A DNA stretch of 63,353 nt, from the NCBI RefSeq assembly GCF_014641715.1, contig NZ_BMIG01000020.1, forward strand, positions 1 through 63,353, in the 5' to 3' direction. Every line of letters begins with the position of its first letter. Position 1 is the stretch's first letter. This stretch comes from Polaromonas eurypsychrophila (GTDB lineage: Bacteria; Pseudomonadota; Gammaproteobacteria; Burkholderiales; Burkholderiaceae_C). Under the pieces are notes generated by a model, which worked only from the letters and a program-made list of their open reading frames with translations, was not told the origin of the DNA and made no database searches. Positions 1-10,632 of the stretch are shown piece by piece. The position numbers and the translations under genes are program-made.

Positions 1-66
1 GTCAACGTGCCCAATCGTGCCTACGTTGACGTGCGGTTTGGTCCGCTCAAATTTGCCTTTTGCCAT
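1..66 (-). CDS. tuf: Elongation factor Tu, N-terminal 22 codons (runs off left edge)
   Basis: The first 22 codons of EF-Tu are visible: the start ATG is at 64-66 and the translation begins MAKGKFERTKPHVNVGTIGH, ending just inside the first GTP-binding loop (GHVD). EF-Tu delivers aminoacyl-tRNA to the ribosome. It follows fusA on the same strand with about 145 bases between them, the usual rpsL-rpsG-fusA-tuf order of the str operon. Truncation is only the window edge. Confidence 0.95.
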   Translation of the reverse strand, partial: MAKGKFERTKPHVNVGTIGHVD

Positions 67-211
67 TTAAAACTCCAGTAAAGAACGCGCCCGTGCATGG
101 TTTAACGTTTGCACTGTGTTGCTTGTTCCATCACCACGGGCAGCGAGGGGCACACAATCGCAGACAAGAAATTGGCGATGCCGGCCCTTGCAAGGCCAGC
201 ATCTTTTTTAC

Positions 212-2314
212 TTACTTGGCGCGTGCAGCCATGATGGCTTCGGACACATTGCGCGGGGCCTCGGAGTAGTGCTTGAACTCCATGGTGTAGGTTGCACGGC
301 CCTGCGACATAGAACGCAGCGTGGTCGAATAACCGAACATTTCGGACAAAGGTACTTCGGCCTTGATGGCCTTGCCGCCACCGACCATGTCTTCCATACC
401 CTGCACCATGCCACGGCGTGAGGACAAATCGCCCATCACGTTGCCAGCATAGTCTTCAGGCGTTTCCACCTCAACCGCCATCATCGGCTCCAGAATCACC
501 GGGCTGGCCTTGCGGCAGCCTTCCTTGAAGCCAAAAATCGCGGCCATCTTGAAGGCCATCTCGTTTGAGTCCACATCATGGTACGAACCGAAATGCAGCG
601 TGACCTTGACGTCCACCACCGGGTACCCAGCCAGCACACCCGACGTTACCGCCTCGTGAATGCCTTTTTCAACCGCAGGAATGTATTCGCGCGGCACCGT
701 TCCGCCCTTGATGGCGTCAACAAACTCAATGCCCTTGCCTGGCTCGTTCGGCTCAATCTTGAGCACGACGTGACCGTACTGGCCCTTGCCGCCGGACTGG
801 CGCACGAACTTGCCTTCGGCATCTTCGATGGTCTTGCGAATGGTTTCGCGGTAAGCCACCTGCGGCTTGCCGACGTTGGCTTCCACGCCGAACTCGCGCT
901 TCATGCGGTCAACAATGATTTCCAGATGCAACTCGCCCATGCCGGCAATCAGGGTCTGGCCGGACTCTTCGTCGGTCTTGACACGGAATGAAGGGTCTTC
1001 CTGAGCCAGACGCTGCAAGGCAATGCCCATTTTTTCCTGGTCAACCTTGGTCTTGGGCTCGACAGCCTGGGTAATCACAGGCTCCGGGAAAACCATGCGC
1101 TCGAGCATGATGATGGCGTCCGGATCGCACAGGGTCTCGCCAGTCGTCACGTCTTTCAGGCCCACGCAGGCGGCAATGTCGCCGGCGCGGATTTCGCTGA
1201 CTTCTTCGCGGTTGTTGGCGTGCATCTGCACGATACGTCCAATACGCTCTTTCTTGCCTTTGATCGGGTTGTAAACGCTGTCGCCTTTTTTCAGCACGCC
1301 GGAGTACACGCGCACAAACGTAAGCTGGCCGACAAACGGATCAGTCATCAGCTTGAATGCCAGGGCCGAGAACTTCTCGCCATCGTCGGCCTTGCGGGTG
1401 ACAGGCGCCTCGTCTTCGTCCATGCCCTTGACGGGTGGAATGTCGATCGGCGACGGCATGAATTCAATCACGGCGTCCAGCATGCGCTGCACACCTTTGT
1501 TCTTGAATGCAGAGCCACAGTACATCGGCTGGATTTCGCTGGCGATCGTGCGTGTGCGTATGCCCAGCTTGATCTCGTCTTCGGTCAAGTCACCTTCTTC
1601 AAGGTACTTGTTCATGAACTCTTCAGACGCTTCGGCGGCAGCTTCAACCATCTTCTCGCGCCACTCCTTGGCCAGCTCAAGCAGCTCGGCCGGAATTTCA
1701 CGGTAGTCAAACTTCATGCCCTGCGAAGCCTCATCCCAGATGATGGCTTTCATCTTGATCAGATCGACCACGCCGGTGAAGTTTTCTTCAGCGCCGATAG
1801 GGATCACCATGGGAACCGGGCTGGCTTTGAGGCGCAGCTTCATTTGCTCAACGACTTTGAAAAAGTTGGCGCCGGTACGGTCCATCTTGTTGACAAAGGC
1901 CAGACGCGGCACTTTGTACTTGTTGGCCTGACGCCAGACGGTCTCGGACTGGGGCTGCACGCCGCCCACGGCGCAATACACCATGCACGCGCCGTCAAGC
2001 ACGCGCATCGAGCGCTCGACTTCAATCGTGAAGTCAACGTGGCCCGGGGTGTCAATGATGTTGATGCGGTGCTCTGGCAGGGACTTGTCCATGCCCTTCC
2101 AGAAGCAGGTGGTCGCAGCGGAGGTGATCGTGATGCCACGCTCCTGCTCCTGCTCCATCCAGTCCATCGTGGCTGCGCCATCATGAACTTCACCAATCTT
2201 GTGGTTCACACCGGTGTAGAAGAGAACACGCTCGGTGGTGGTGGTTTTACCGGCATCAATGTGCGCGGAGATACCAATGTTTCGGTAGTTTTCGATGGGG
2301 GTAGCGCGGGGCAT
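212..2314 (-). CDS. fusA: Elongation factor G
   Basis: A 700-residue ribosomal translocase GTPase of the usual EF-G length. GTPase motifs are clear: AHIDAGKTT near residue 17 (P-loop), RGITITSA (switch I), DTPGH (G3) and NKMD (G4). Domains II to V follow, including the domain IV segment with [14 protein letters not shown] uses GTP hydrolysis to move tRNA-mRNA through the ribosome and works with RRF in recycling. It is the third gene of the str operon, 199 bases downstream of rpsG. The start ATG at 2312-2314 gives [18 protein letters not shown], as in close relatives. Confidence 0.98.
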   Translation of the reverse strand: MPRATPIENYRNIGISAHIDAGKTTTTERVLFYTGVNHKIGEVHDGAATMDWMEQEQERGITITSAATTCFWKGMDKSLPEHRINIIDTPGHVDFTIEVERSMRVLDGACMVYCAVGGVQPQSETVWRQANKYKVPRLAFVNKMDRTGANFFKVVEQMKLRLKASPVPMVIPIGAEENFTGVVDLIKMKAIIWDEASQGMKFDYREIPAELLELAKEWREKMVEAAAEASEEFMNKYLEEGDLTEDEIKLGIRTRTIASEIQPMYCGSAFKNKGVQRMLDAVIEFMPSPIDIPPVKGMDEDEAPVTRKADDGEKFSALAFKLMTDPFVGQLTFVRVYSGVLKKGDSVYNPIKGKKERIGRIVQMHANNREEVSEIRAGDIAACVGLKDVTTGETLCDPDAIIMLERMVFPEPVITQAVEPKTKVDQEKMGIALQRLAQEDPSFRVKTDEESGQTLIAGMGELHLEIIVDRMKREFGVEANVGKPQVAYRETIRKTIEDAEGKFVRQSGGKGQYGHVVLKIEPNEPGKGIEFVDAIKGGTVPREYIPAVEKGIHEAVTSGVLAGYPVVDVKVTLHFGSYHDVDSNEMAFKMAAIFGFKEGCRKASPVILEPMMAVEVETPEDYAGNVMGDLSSRRGMVQGMEDMVGGGKAIKAEVPLSEMFGYSTTLRSMSQGRATYTMEFKHYSEAPRNVSEAIMAARAK

Positions 2315-2513
2315 AAATTACTTTCAGTTCGAAAGACGAACAAAGACTCGTTGCTAAAACACTTTTCATGTTTTTTCTACGCGTCTGCCAACTGCACGTT
2401 TTGCACGCAGCTGGCAGAAAATTGGGTTGAGCCGGCGGGAATCAAGGCGTCTGAACACCTTTGACTCCGGCCAGCAACGCGTCAAATCCGCGCAGCAAAC
2501 ATGGCAATCGCTC

Positions 2514-2987
2514 TTAGAAGCGGAAGTGGCTGAATGCCTTGTTGGCTTCGGCCATGCGGTGAACTTCGTCACGCTTTTTCATGGCGCCGCCACGACCTTC
2601 GGTGGCCTCCATCAGCTCATTGGCCAGACGCAGGGACATGGACTTCTCGCCGCGCTTCTTGGCCGCCTCTTTCAGCCAGCGCATGGCGAGAGCCATGCGA
2701 CGGACCGGGCGCACTTCAACCGGCACCTGGTAGTTGGCACCGCCAACGCGGCGGGACTTCACTTCAACCATGGGCTTGATGTTGCCGATGGCCATATGAA
2801 AGGCTTCCAGCGGATCTTTGCCGGGGTTCTTTTTCTCGATGAAGTCGAGCGCGCCATAAATGATGCGCTCTGCGACGGCTTTCTTGCCGCCCTGCATGAT
2901 CACGTTCATGAATTTGGCAAGGTCAACATTGCCGTATTTAGGATCAGGAAGAATCTCACGTTTAGGGACTTCGCGACGACGTGGCAT
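2514..2987 (-). CDS. rpsG: 30S ribosomal protein S7
   Basis: 157 residues beginning [20 protein letters not shown], the conserved start of bacterial S7. S7 nucleates assembly of the 30S head by binding 16S rRNA and lies near the E site. The length and the C-terminal [12 protein letters not shown] match the family. It sits between rpsL and fusA; in E. coli S7 is the autogenous regulator of the operon, which is not demonstrable here. The start is preceded by AAGAGGTGAAAAA, a good Shine-Dalgarno sequence. Confidence 0.98.
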   Translation of the reverse strand: MPRRREVPKREILPDPKYGNVDLAKFMNVIMQGGKKAVAERIIYGALDFIEKKNPGKDPLEAFHMAIGNIKPMVEVKSRRVGGANYQVPVEVRPVRRMALAMRWLKEAAKKRGEKSMSLRLANELMEATEGRGGAMKKRDEVHRMAEANKAFSHFRF

Positions 2988-3192
2988 TTTTTCACCTCTT
3001 TGCTTCAGTTGGCACTGCCGTTTCGGGCCATGCCGCGAGGGTTATCAAAACCCTCACTTACTCGACCGGTGCAACTATTTGCACTTGGGTCACTTCGCTT
3101 GAACCACCTGCCAGGGTGATTCAAACACCTGTTTTTGAAGACGTCATGACAACATCCTCTGGCGCGGGCGATAAAACCCGAGCCGGTTTGGC

Positions 3193-3570
3193 TTATTTAG
3201 CCTTTGGCTTTTTCGCACCGTACTTGGAGCGCGACTGCTTGCGGTCTTTCACGCCTTGCAGATCGAGCGAGCCACGGACGATGTGGTAACGCACACCGGG
3301 CAAGTCCTTGACACGACCGCCACGAACCAGCACAACGCTGTGTTCCTGCAGATTGTGGCCTTCGCCGCCGATGTAGGAAATGATTTCAAATCCGTTGGTC
3401 AGGCGCACTTTGGCGACTTTACGCAGAGCGGAGTTTGGCTTCTTGGGCGTCGTGGTGTACACACGTGTGCACACACCGCGGCGCTGCGGAGAATTTTCCA
3501 TCGCAGGGCTCTTGGACTTGATCTTTTCGACCTCGCGCCCCTGACGGACTAGCTGATTAATGGTTGGCAT
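3193..3570 (-). CDS. rpsL: 30S ribosomal protein S12
   Basis: 125 residues, [20 protein letters not shown], the decoding-centre protein S12. The loops that carry streptomycin-resistance mutations look wild type: [13 protein letters not shown] contains both lysines around position 43, and [13 protein letters not shown] keeps the lysine near 88. It is the first gene of the str operon and the 200 bases upstream hold the probable promoter. Confidence 0.98.
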   Translation of the reverse strand: MPTINQLVRQGREVEKIKSKSPAMENSPQRRGVCTRVYTTTPKKPNSALRKVAKVRLTNGFEIISYIGGEGHNLQEHSVVLVRGGRVKDLPGVRYHIVRGSLDLQGVKDRKQSRSKYGAKKPKAK

Positions 3571-3667
3571 GTAAAAACGTCCCTAAACGTCTGATTTCTG
3601 ACTTGACTAAATACGTGAATATTTACGTGAAAACGAAAATCTCCCCGGAATTCCGGAAAAGCCTTTG

Positions 3668-3696
3668 AGTGTAGCAGTTTGGGAGGATGGCTGCAA
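3668..3696 (-). promoter_or_regulatory. Candidate sigma-70 promoter of the str operon
   Basis: On the minus strand TTGCAG (3691-3696) and TACACT (3668-3673) are separated by exactly 17 bases, about 100 bases upstream of rpsL. Between promoter and gene lie two copies of TACGTGAA-like sequence on the plus strand (3614-3632) whose role is unknown. This is inferred from sequence only. Confidence 0.5.
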
Positions 3697-3770
3697 ACCA
3701 GGCCGGCTCTGACTCGGCCTCAACCCACCAAAAATCGGCAGGAAACGACCTGAAACCGTGTAGACAGGCC

Positions 3771-4967
3771 TTATTTGATCCAGAGCCGGATCGAATCCCA
3801 GGCGCGGCCCAGGATGCCGGCCTCCTCGACTGCCTCCAGCGCCACCAGCGGGATATCCGCCACGGGCTGGCCTGCGCCGGTGCTGACCTTGAGCGTGCCG
3901 ACGGCCTGGCCTTTGACAAAAGGCGCGACCAGCGGGTCGAGCCGGGCGACCTGAGTCTGGAGTTTGGCGGAGCTGCCGGCAGGAATGGCGATCACGATGG
4001 CCTGGGGACGGCCCAGCTTGACGGTATTGGACTTGCCCTTCCAGACGCTGGGCGAGGCCACCGGCTGGCCGGCGTCGAACAGCTTGACCGCTTCAAACGC
4101 GGTGTAACCCCAGTTCAGCAGCTTTTGCGACTCGTTGGCCCGGTCGCTGTCGCTGGCGGCCCCCAGCACGATGGCCAGGAGGCGCCGGCTGCCGGGTGCG
4201 CCGGCAGCGCCCAGATTCGGGAAGTCGCGCTTCGCGGTGGCGATCATGCAGTAACCGGCGGCATTGGTGTGGCCGGTTTTCAGGCCGTCCACCGAAGGGT
4301 CACGGAACAGCAGGGTGTTGCGATTGGTGTCGTTGGCCGCCGGCGTGCCGGGGTAGCGGTACTTCTTGATGGCCGAAAAGCCCATGTAATCGGGGAAGTC
4401 CTGCATCAGGCGGATCGACAGGATGCTCAGATCCCGCGCCGTCGTGGTGTGGCCGGGCTCGGTCAGGCCTTCCGGGTTTTTGTAGCTGGTCGATTTCATG
4501 CCCAGCACCTTGGCCTGCTCGTTCATCAGTTTGACGAAGTTTTCAGCCGTGCCGCCCACACCTTCGGCCAGCGCCATGGTGGCGTCATTGCCGGACTGGA
4601 CGATCATTCCCTTGATCAGGTCTTCCACCGGCACCTGCATCTTGGGGTCGATGAACATGCGGGAGCCAGGCATCTTCCAGGCGCGCTCGCTGACGCCAAA
4701 GGTCTGTTTGAGGTCGATTTTTTTGGATTTCAGCGCGTCAAACACCAGGTACTCGGTCATGAGTTTGGTCAGCGAGGCCGGCTCCACTGGCGAATCGATG
4801 TCCTTGGCGGCAAGGATCTGGTTCGCGGTGACGTCCAGCAGCAGGTAGGAGCGGGCAGCCACTTCGGGCGGCTGCGGCATCTGGGCTTGCACTGGCGGCA
4901 GAAAACACGCGGAGGACACAAAAACCAAAGAAGCGGCCAGGCCGCGGAAATCTGTCAGAAAACGCAT
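3771..4967 (-). CDS. dacC: D-alanyl-D-alanine carboxypeptidase (PBP5/6 family)
   Basis: 398 residues, a low-molecular-weight penicillin-binding protein that trims the terminal D-Ala of peptidoglycan pentapeptides in the periplasm. An N-terminal signal peptide ends near residue 29 (PPVQAQ). The three active-site motifs are present: S65-L-T-K68, S125-G-N127 and K230-T-G. The C-terminal 100 residues form the PBP5 beta domain, ending in an amphipathic stretch (AWDSIRLWIK) typical of the membrane anchor. Length fits DacA/DacC (about 390-400). It stands alone between the str operon and a hydrolase gene. Paralogue assignment (dacA versus dacC) is a guess. Confidence 0.93.
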   Translation of the reverse strand: MRFLTDFRGLAASLVFVSSACFLPPVQAQMPQPPEVAARSYLLLDVTANQILAAKDIDSPVEPASLTKLMTEYLVFDALKSKKIDLKQTFGVSERAWKMPGSRMFIDPKMQVPVEDLIKGMIVQSGNDATMALAEGVGGTAENFVKLMNEQAKVLGMKSTSYKNPEGLTEPGHTTTARDLSILSIRLMQDFPDYMGFSAIKKYRYPGTPAANDTNRNTLLFRDPSVDGLKTGHTNAAGYCMIATAKRDFPNLGAAGAPGSRRLLAIVLGAASDSDRANESQKLLNWGYTAFEAVKLFDAGQPVASPSVWKGKSNTVKLGRPQAIVIAIPAGSSAKLQTQVARLDPLVAPFVKGQAVGTLKVSTGAGQPVADIPLVALEAVEEAGILGRAWDSIRLWIK

Positions 4968-5013
4968 GGGGGAATAAAACCTGCAAATGGAGGACGGAAA
5001 GGATGAGAAAAGT

Positions 5014-5634
5014 TCAGCGCAGGTGGCGCGCGACCAGACTTTTCAACAGCGGCAATTGTCCATGAAAGAAATGCCCGCCACCCGGAACAACCGTAACAGG
5101 CAGTAGCTGGGGCCGGGCCCAGTCCATCACGGCCTGCAAGGGCACGGTGTCGTCCTGCTCGCCATGGATCACCAACGTCTGCTCATGCGCGGCCTCGGCC
5201 ACAGTCGCGACCGCAAAGCGACTGGCCGCCGGCGCCACCAGCACCAGCTTGTCGATGGCGCGCGCCGGCTGCAGGCGCGCAAACACCTGCGAGGTGACAA
5301 AACCGCCGAAAGAAAACCCGGCCAGCGCCAGCGCGCCATCGGGCGCCGCCTGCTGCACCACCGCCAGCATGTCCTCGACCTCGCCGCGGCCCTCGTCATA
5401 GCTGCCTTCGCTCGCGCCGACGCCGCGAAAGTTGAAGCGAACCGCCGTCCAGCCACTCTGGGTGAAAGCGCGCGCCAGCGTCTGCACCACCTTGTTGTCC
5501 AGCGTGCCGCCAAACAGCGGATGCGGATGCGCGATCACGGCGACGCCACGCGAGGCGCCTGCAGGTGCATCGAGTGCCATTTCGATGGCGCCGGCCGGGC
5601 CGGGGAAACTGCTTTTCTGGGTGTGGGCGTTCAA
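5014..5634 (-). CDS. Alpha/beta hydrolase
   Basis: 206 residues with the alpha/beta-hydrolase fold. HPHPLFGGTLDNKVV forms the oxyanion region, LAGFSFGGF is the nucleophile elbow (GxSxG), and GEQDDTVP plus GGHFFHG near the C-terminus supply the acid and histidine. This small cytoplasmic family (KANL3/Tex30-like) occurs widely in proteobacteria; the substrate is unknown. The start used is TTG at 5632-5634 (NAHTQKSSFPGPAGAIE), because those residues resemble the N-terminus of relatives; the next ATG, at 5580, would remove 18 residues. It lies 46 bases upstream of dacC and may be co-transcribed with it. Confidence 0.85.
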   Translation of the reverse strand: MNAHTQKSSFPGPAGAIEMALDAPAGASRGVAVIAHPHPLFGGTLDNKVVQTLARAFTQSGWTAVRFNFRGVGASEGSYDEGRGEVEDMLAVVQQAAPDGALALAGFSFGGFVTSQVFARLQPARAIDKLVLVAPAASRFAVATVAEAAHEQTLVIHGEQDDTVPLQAVMDWARPQLLPVTVVPGGGHFFHGQLPLLKSLVARHLR

Positions 5635-5657
5635 GAGACGGTCTTTCCAAAGATGGG

Positions 5658-5710
5658 TGCTATCAAATCAATAGCTGCTTGTGACCGACTGCTATGGGCT
5701 AGCGACACAA
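5658..5710 (+). repeat. R1 interspersed repeat, intergenic copy
   Basis: Contains GCTATCAAATCAATAGCTGC followed by TTGTGACCGACTGCTATGGGCTAGCGAC, matching the other R1 copies in this window (9382, 12877, 17242, 27190, 44830, 47134, 49607, 62392). The left half is an imperfect inverted repeat around GCTAT...ATAGC. This copy lies between the hydrolase and ferredoxin genes. Confidence 0.8.
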
Positions 5711-5735
5711 ATCATTCATTTTTTCGTTCTGGGAC

Positions 5736-6110
5736 TTAGCGCCCGAGGTGCGCGGGCGTCAGCAGGCGCTCGACCACCTGGCCGTTTTTGAGGTGCGACT
5801 CGACAATCTCGTCGATGTCATGTTCATCCACATAGGTGTACCAGACCGCCTCGGGATAGACCACCGCCACCGGGCCAGCGGCGCAGCGGTCCAGGCAACC
5901 GGCCTTGTTGACACGCACCTTGCCCGGTCCGGCCAGACCGGCGGCCTTGACCTGCGACTTGCAGCGGTCAAAACCCTGTTGCGCCCGGTGGTTGGCACAG
6001 CTGTCTTCGCCGCCTTCACGCTGGTTCAGGCAAAAGAAAATATGCCGTTCGTAATAAGAGTCCGGGGATGCGGCGGCCGGAGCCGCGCCTGTCGCGCTGG
6101 TGGGGGTCAT
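5736..6110 (-). CDS. (2Fe-2S) ferredoxin domain protein, thioredoxin-like
   Basis: 124 residues. The pattern C-x(11)-C (FFCLNQREGGEDSC) with a later CLDRC matches the thioredoxin-like [2Fe-2S] ferredoxins (NuoE-fold, Shethna type). The motif VRVNKAGCLDRCAAGPVAVVYPE is highly typical. Probably a small cytoplasmic electron carrier of unknown partner. Its ATG (6108-6110) overlaps the stop of the VanZ-like gene as ATGA, so the two are translationally coupled. The first 17 residues are Ala/Pro/Ser rich. Confidence 0.88.
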   Translation of the reverse strand: MTPTSATGAAPAAASPDSYYERHIFFCLNQREGGEDSCANHRAQQGFDRCKSQVKAAGLAGPGKVRVNKAGCLDRCAAGPVAVVYPEAVWYTYVDEHDIDEIVESHLKNGQVVERLLTPAHLGR

Positions 6111-7564
6111 GCCTCGATTTTACTTTCGACCGCTTCCGCCGCCTTGCGCACGGACAAACGCACCAGCACGTAGACCAGCGCCGCAAACGGCCAGAGCCAG
6201 CCCAGCCACTGGACCAGGCCGTTGAAGCGCACAAAGCGCCCCTGCTCCCAGATCTGCAGCGTCTCGGCAAAGTAGGGGCCAACCGGCGCCTGGTTTAGCA
6301 GCGACAGGTGCAGACACAGAGCGACAAGCAACAGCGCGGCACTTGCGCGGCGCGGCACCGGCAGCAGCAGCAGCGCCAGCACGCCGCCCATGATCAACCC
6401 CACTTGCACCGGCAGGTCCAGCCAGGCCCAGGCGTGGGCGGGGCCGTAGCTGAGCGCCGCCGACAGGGCCGTCAGCACAATGCCGGTCGCCAAGGCTGCC
6501 ACCAAGAAAAAAGCCCGCTGCGGCCAGGTGCGCACCACGCCATAGGCGAGCAGGCAGGGGATCAGCGCGCCAAGTGCCACGCAAATCACCTCGGCGCCCG
6601 GCACCAGCGGCTGCAATTCGATGTCGCGCACCGGCAGCCATTCGAGGAAAGGCGTGTCGGCCAGTATTTCGGCCAGCCAGTGCTCCAGCCGCTCGATCAC
6701 CTGGCCCAGCCCGAGCGGCACCGAAGCGGGAAACAGCAGCGCCACTGGCCACAGCGCGAGCAGTACCAACGCTCCGCGCGCGTCGCGAACAAACCAGCGC
6801 GCGCGCACCCGGCTCCAGCGCGCGATGGCGCCGGCTTTTTCGAGCAGCCAGGCGCTGCAGGCGCCCAACCAGGCGCCGGCGCTGTTCAGCGCAAAGTCCA
6901 CATTCGAGGGAACACGCGACGGAAGGTAACTTTGCAGTGCTTCCAGGCTCAAGGACAGGGCCGCCGCGCTGAGCACGGCCACGCTGACCGCCCAGCGCAA
7001 GCGCCCGCTGCGCAGCGCAGCCAGGGCCAGCAGAAAACCCAGCGGCGCGTAGCCTGCCAGGTTGACGCCCACATCAAAACCGGTCCAGTAACGCGGCAAG
7101 GGTGCGGTCAAAAAATTCAGCGGTGAGATGCCCTGGTTGCGCCATTCGGCAAAGGGATAAAGGCTGGCATAAACAATCAGGCAGACGGTCGCCAACGCGA
7201 GCGGCCAGCTAGCTGATGGCACACCCCTGACATTCTCACTTCGCTTTGCTCCGTGTAGTTCTGCCTCCCCTTGCAGGGGACGACGCATGGCGCCCGGCGA
7301 AGCCGGATCGCTCGAAGGACTTGACTCACCCCCATCGTCCTCACTGCGCTGCGCTTCGTGTAGTTCCTTTCCCCCTTCCCGGGGACGACGCATCGCGCCC
7401 GGCAAAGCCGGTTCGCTCGAAGGAGTTGGCTCACCCCCGTCGTTCTCACTGCGCTTTGCTCCGTGTAGTTCCTTTCCCCCTTGCAGGGGGCGACGCATGG
7501 CGCCCGGCGAAGCCGGTTCGCCCGCGTCCGCTGGCATGGCGTCTGGTGAATTCGGGGAGTTCAC
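6107..7564 (-). CDS. VanZ-like multi-pass membrane protein with repeat-derived N-terminus
   Basis: A hydrophobic protein with about ten membrane segments. The VanZ-like domain starts near WPLALATVCLIVYASLYPFAEWRNQG and includes the conserved NVDFALNSAGAWLG stretch; a second hydrophobic half follows. The function of VanZ-family proteins is poorly defined (envelope or glycopeptide tolerance in Gram-positives). The reading frame upstream of the domain is made of three 35-residue tandem units encoded by R2 repeats (7205-7519). I use GTG at 7562-7564, 17 bases past the hemJ stop; ATG at 7535-7537 or a start downstream of the repeats are alternatives. It couples to the ferredoxin gene (ATGA). Confidence 0.75.
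   Translation of the reverse strand: MNSPNSPDAMPADAGEPASPGAMRRPLQGGKELHGAKRSENDGGEPTPSSEPALPGAMRRPREGGKELHEAQRSEDDGGESSPSSDPASPGAMRRPLQGEAELHGAKRSENVRGVPSASWPLALATVCLIVYASLYPFAEWRNQGISPLNFLTAPLPRYWTGFDVGVNLAGYAPLGFLLALAALRSGRLRWAVSVAVLSAAALSLSLEALQSYLPSRVPSNVDFALNSAGAWLGACSAWLLEKAGAIARWSRVRARWFVRDARGALVLLALWPVALLFPASVPLGLGQVIERLEHWLAEILADTPFLEWLPVRDIELQPLVPGAEVICVALGALIPCLLAYGVVRTWPQRAFFLVAALATGIVLTALSAALSYGPAHAWAWLDLPVQVGLIMGGVLALLLLPVPRRASAALLLVALCLHLSLLNQAPVGPYFAETLQIWEQGRFVRFNGLVQWLGWLWPFAALVYVLVRLSVRKAAEAVESKIEA
7205..7519 (+). repeat. Three tandem 105-bp R2 repeat units inside the VanZ-like gene
   Basis: Units occupy 7415-7519, 7310-7414 and about 7205-7309. On the minus strand each encodes a variant of EPASPGAMRRPLQGGKEL followed by H(G/E)A(K/Q)RSE and an acidic, Ser-rich tail. 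The unit contains the GC-rich hairpin core shared with R2 copies at 16512, 29355, 40631 and 53449. All three keep the host frame open, with only substitutions between units. Confidence 0.85.
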
Positions 7565-7581
7565 GAGGTGCCGCCTGTCTG

Positions 7582-8019
7582 TCAGAACGGCTTGACGACC
7601 ACCAGCACGACCGCTGCGAGCAGCAGCAGCACCGGCACTTCGTTGAAGAAGCGGTACCAGCGGTGGCTGCGTATGTTTCGCTGCGCGACAAAGGTCGCGA
7701 GAACGCGACCGCAGGCGTGGTGATAGCCGATGACCAGCACCACCACGGCCAGCTTCGCGTGCATCCAGCCATTTCCCGAAGATGCGGGGCCGCGACCTAT
7801 GCCATAACCCAGCCACAACCACAGGCCGAAAGCCAATGCGGGCACGGCCAGCAAAGTAGTGAAGCGCAGCAGCTTGCGTGCCATCAAGATCAGGCGCTCA
7901 CGTTCGGCCACGCTCTCTGGCGGCACCATCGCGAGGTTCACATAAATGCGCGGCAGGTAGAAAAGACCCGCAAACCAGCTGGCAACAAAAACGATGTGAA
8001 GTGATTTGACCCAGAGCAT
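7582..8019 (-). CDS. hemJ: Protoporphyrinogen oxidase HemJ (CopD-like)
   Basis: 145 residues from the ATG at 8017-8019: MLWVKSLHIVFVASWFAGLF, the characteristic HemJ start with His in the first membrane helix. Four hydrophobic segments are visible, and the conserved LxxxR/K regions (RKLLRFTTLLAVPALAFGLWLW, GWMHAKLAVVV) fit the family. HemJ converts protoporphyrinogen IX to protoporphyrin IX in bacteria lacking HemG/HemY. Location next to and divergent from hemB supports the heme role. An upstream in-frame start would add 18 non-conserved residues, so I chose the internal ATG. Confidence 0.9.
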   Translation of the reverse strand: MLWVKSLHIVFVASWFAGLFYLPRIYVNLAMVPPESVAERERLILMARKLLRFTTLLAVPALAFGLWLWLGYGIGRGPASSGNGWMHAKLAVVVLVIGYHHACGRVLATFVAQRNIRSHRWYRFFNEVPVLLLLAAVVLVVVKPF

Positions 8020-8151
8020 GGGCGAAGTGTAGCCCGCATGCCAGCCGCCCCGCAGGCGAAGGCCCATGCGCAATCAAGGCATTGCCGTGCGGATCAGCGC
8101 CAGAAAAATTCATTGCGCTGCGAACACCCAACGCGACTGTCCAGGAAGCGC

Positions 8152-9438
<1,287 letters not shown>

Positions 9439-9460
9439 AGCTTCAAACTGGACAGACACC

Positions 9461-10615
9461 GTGCAAATTGTTGAATTCACCGCCGACAGCCTGCGCTTCT
9501 CGGACGCCCTGCCCGCGCAGCCGCCGGCCGATGGTTTCGTCTGGATATTTTTTGACCGCGACGAATTCGAAACCCATTTGCCGTTCATGCAACAAGCCGC
9601 ACAAAAAATAGGTGGCTCTGCCCTGCTTGATCTGCATTGCCTGGACCTCGGCAACGCCGTCCACCCCTCACACTACGACTTCACCTCGATCTACGACTTG
9701 ATCATCTTCCGGCGGCTGGCGACCCAGGTGGAGACGCGCGCCGAGGCCGAGCACGAAGCCGCCATCGAGGCTTACCACGGCCAGGGCGGGCAGCCGCGCA
9801 TCAAGCCGCGCGGCGGCCTGGCCGCATTCAATCGCATCAGTTCGCGCGCAGTGGGCTTTGTGGTGTTCGACCGCCTGCTGATCAGCGTGCACCCGCGCGG
9901 CTGCTACACCGCCAAAAGTTTCATCGAACGCTCGCTGACAGACGCCAAGTTCAGCGTGGACAGCGTGTCGGCGCGCAGCCGCATACCGTCCAGCCCGGCC
10001 GACCTGGTGCTGCGCATGGTCAACGCCATGGTCGACAGCTACCTGGATGTGCGCAAGGAACTGACCACCCAGCTCGAGCACTGGCAGGCCGAACTGCTCA
10101 AACCCAATTCGCGTGTTATCAACTGGGGCGCATTGATGGGCGCGCGCAGCCAGTTGCATGTGCTGGAAGACCTGTGCGACGAACAGCACGATGCGATGCA
10201 GGAATGGCTGGACTCGTTGCGGGAACAGCCGATGTCGTCGTTTGCCGCCGATGCCCAGCTCGCGCAGACGCGGCGCGACCAGATGGTGGCGCGAGCCCGC
10301 GACGTGATCGAGCACATCCAGCGGGTGGTGCACCATGCGCGCCGGCTCGAGCAGTCGGCCGAAACCGTGGTGCAAATTCACTTCAGTGCACAGAGCAACC
10401 GCACCAACAGCATCATGCGCACGCTGACCGCGCTGACCGCGGTGTTTTTGCCGCTGAACCTGATCACCGGGTTTTTTGGCATGAACTTCGAGTTCCTGCC
10501 CTTGATTCACACGGCCACCGGCTTCTGGTGGGTGTTCGGCTTCATGATCCTGCTGGTTGTCGTCGTGGTGACGGTGTTCTGGCGCAAGCAGTATCTGGCC
10601 AGAACCTCCCGCTGA
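9461..10615 (+). CDS. CorA-family divalent cation transporter
   Basis: 384 residues from a GTG start (9461). A long cytoplasmic N-terminal region is followed by two C-terminal membrane helices. The family signature G-M-N is present in TGFFGMNFEFLPL, and the protein ends with a short basic tail (WRKQYLARTSR). CorA proteins are homopentameric Mg2+/Co2+ channels, while ZntB relatives move Zn2+. Length is somewhat longer than E. coli CorA (316), from an extended N-terminal domain. It stands 60 bases after hemB with an R1 repeat between. Confidence 0.9.
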   Translation: MQIVEFTADSLRFSDALPAQPPADGFVWIFFDRDEFETHLPFMQQAAQKIGGSALLDLHCLDLGNAVHPSHYDFTSIYDLIIFRRLATQVETRAEAEHEAAIEAYHGQGGQPRIKPRGGLAAFNRISSRAVGFVVFDRLLISVHPRGCYTAKSFIERSLTDAKFSVDSVSARSRIPSSPADLVLRMVNAMVDSYLDVRKELTTQLEHWQAELLKPNSRVINWGALMGARSQLHVLEDLCDEQHDAMQEWLDSLREQPMSSFAADAQLAQTRRDQMVARARDVIEHIQRVVHHARRLEQSAETVVQIHFSAQSNRTNSIMRTLTALTAVFLPLNLITGFFGMNFEFLPLIHTATGFWWVFGFMILLVVVVVTVFWRKQYLARTSR

Positions 10616-10632
10616 TACCGGTAGCGACACGC

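Noticed and set aside
1220..2464. Long plus-strand open frame (414 codons) antisense to fusA
   Set aside because: It mirrors codon bias of fusA on the opposite strand, lacks a recognisable domain and has no ribosome binding site. GC-rich genes commonly leave such antisense frames.
3687..5006. Plus-strand open frame of 439 codons antisense to the D-Ala-D-Ala carboxypeptidase
   Set aside because: Composition rich in Arg, Gly, His and Gln with no motif; the minus-strand gene has all three PBP motifs.
7205..7519. CRISPR array
   Set aside because: The three units are directly adjacent with no unique spacers and are coding.
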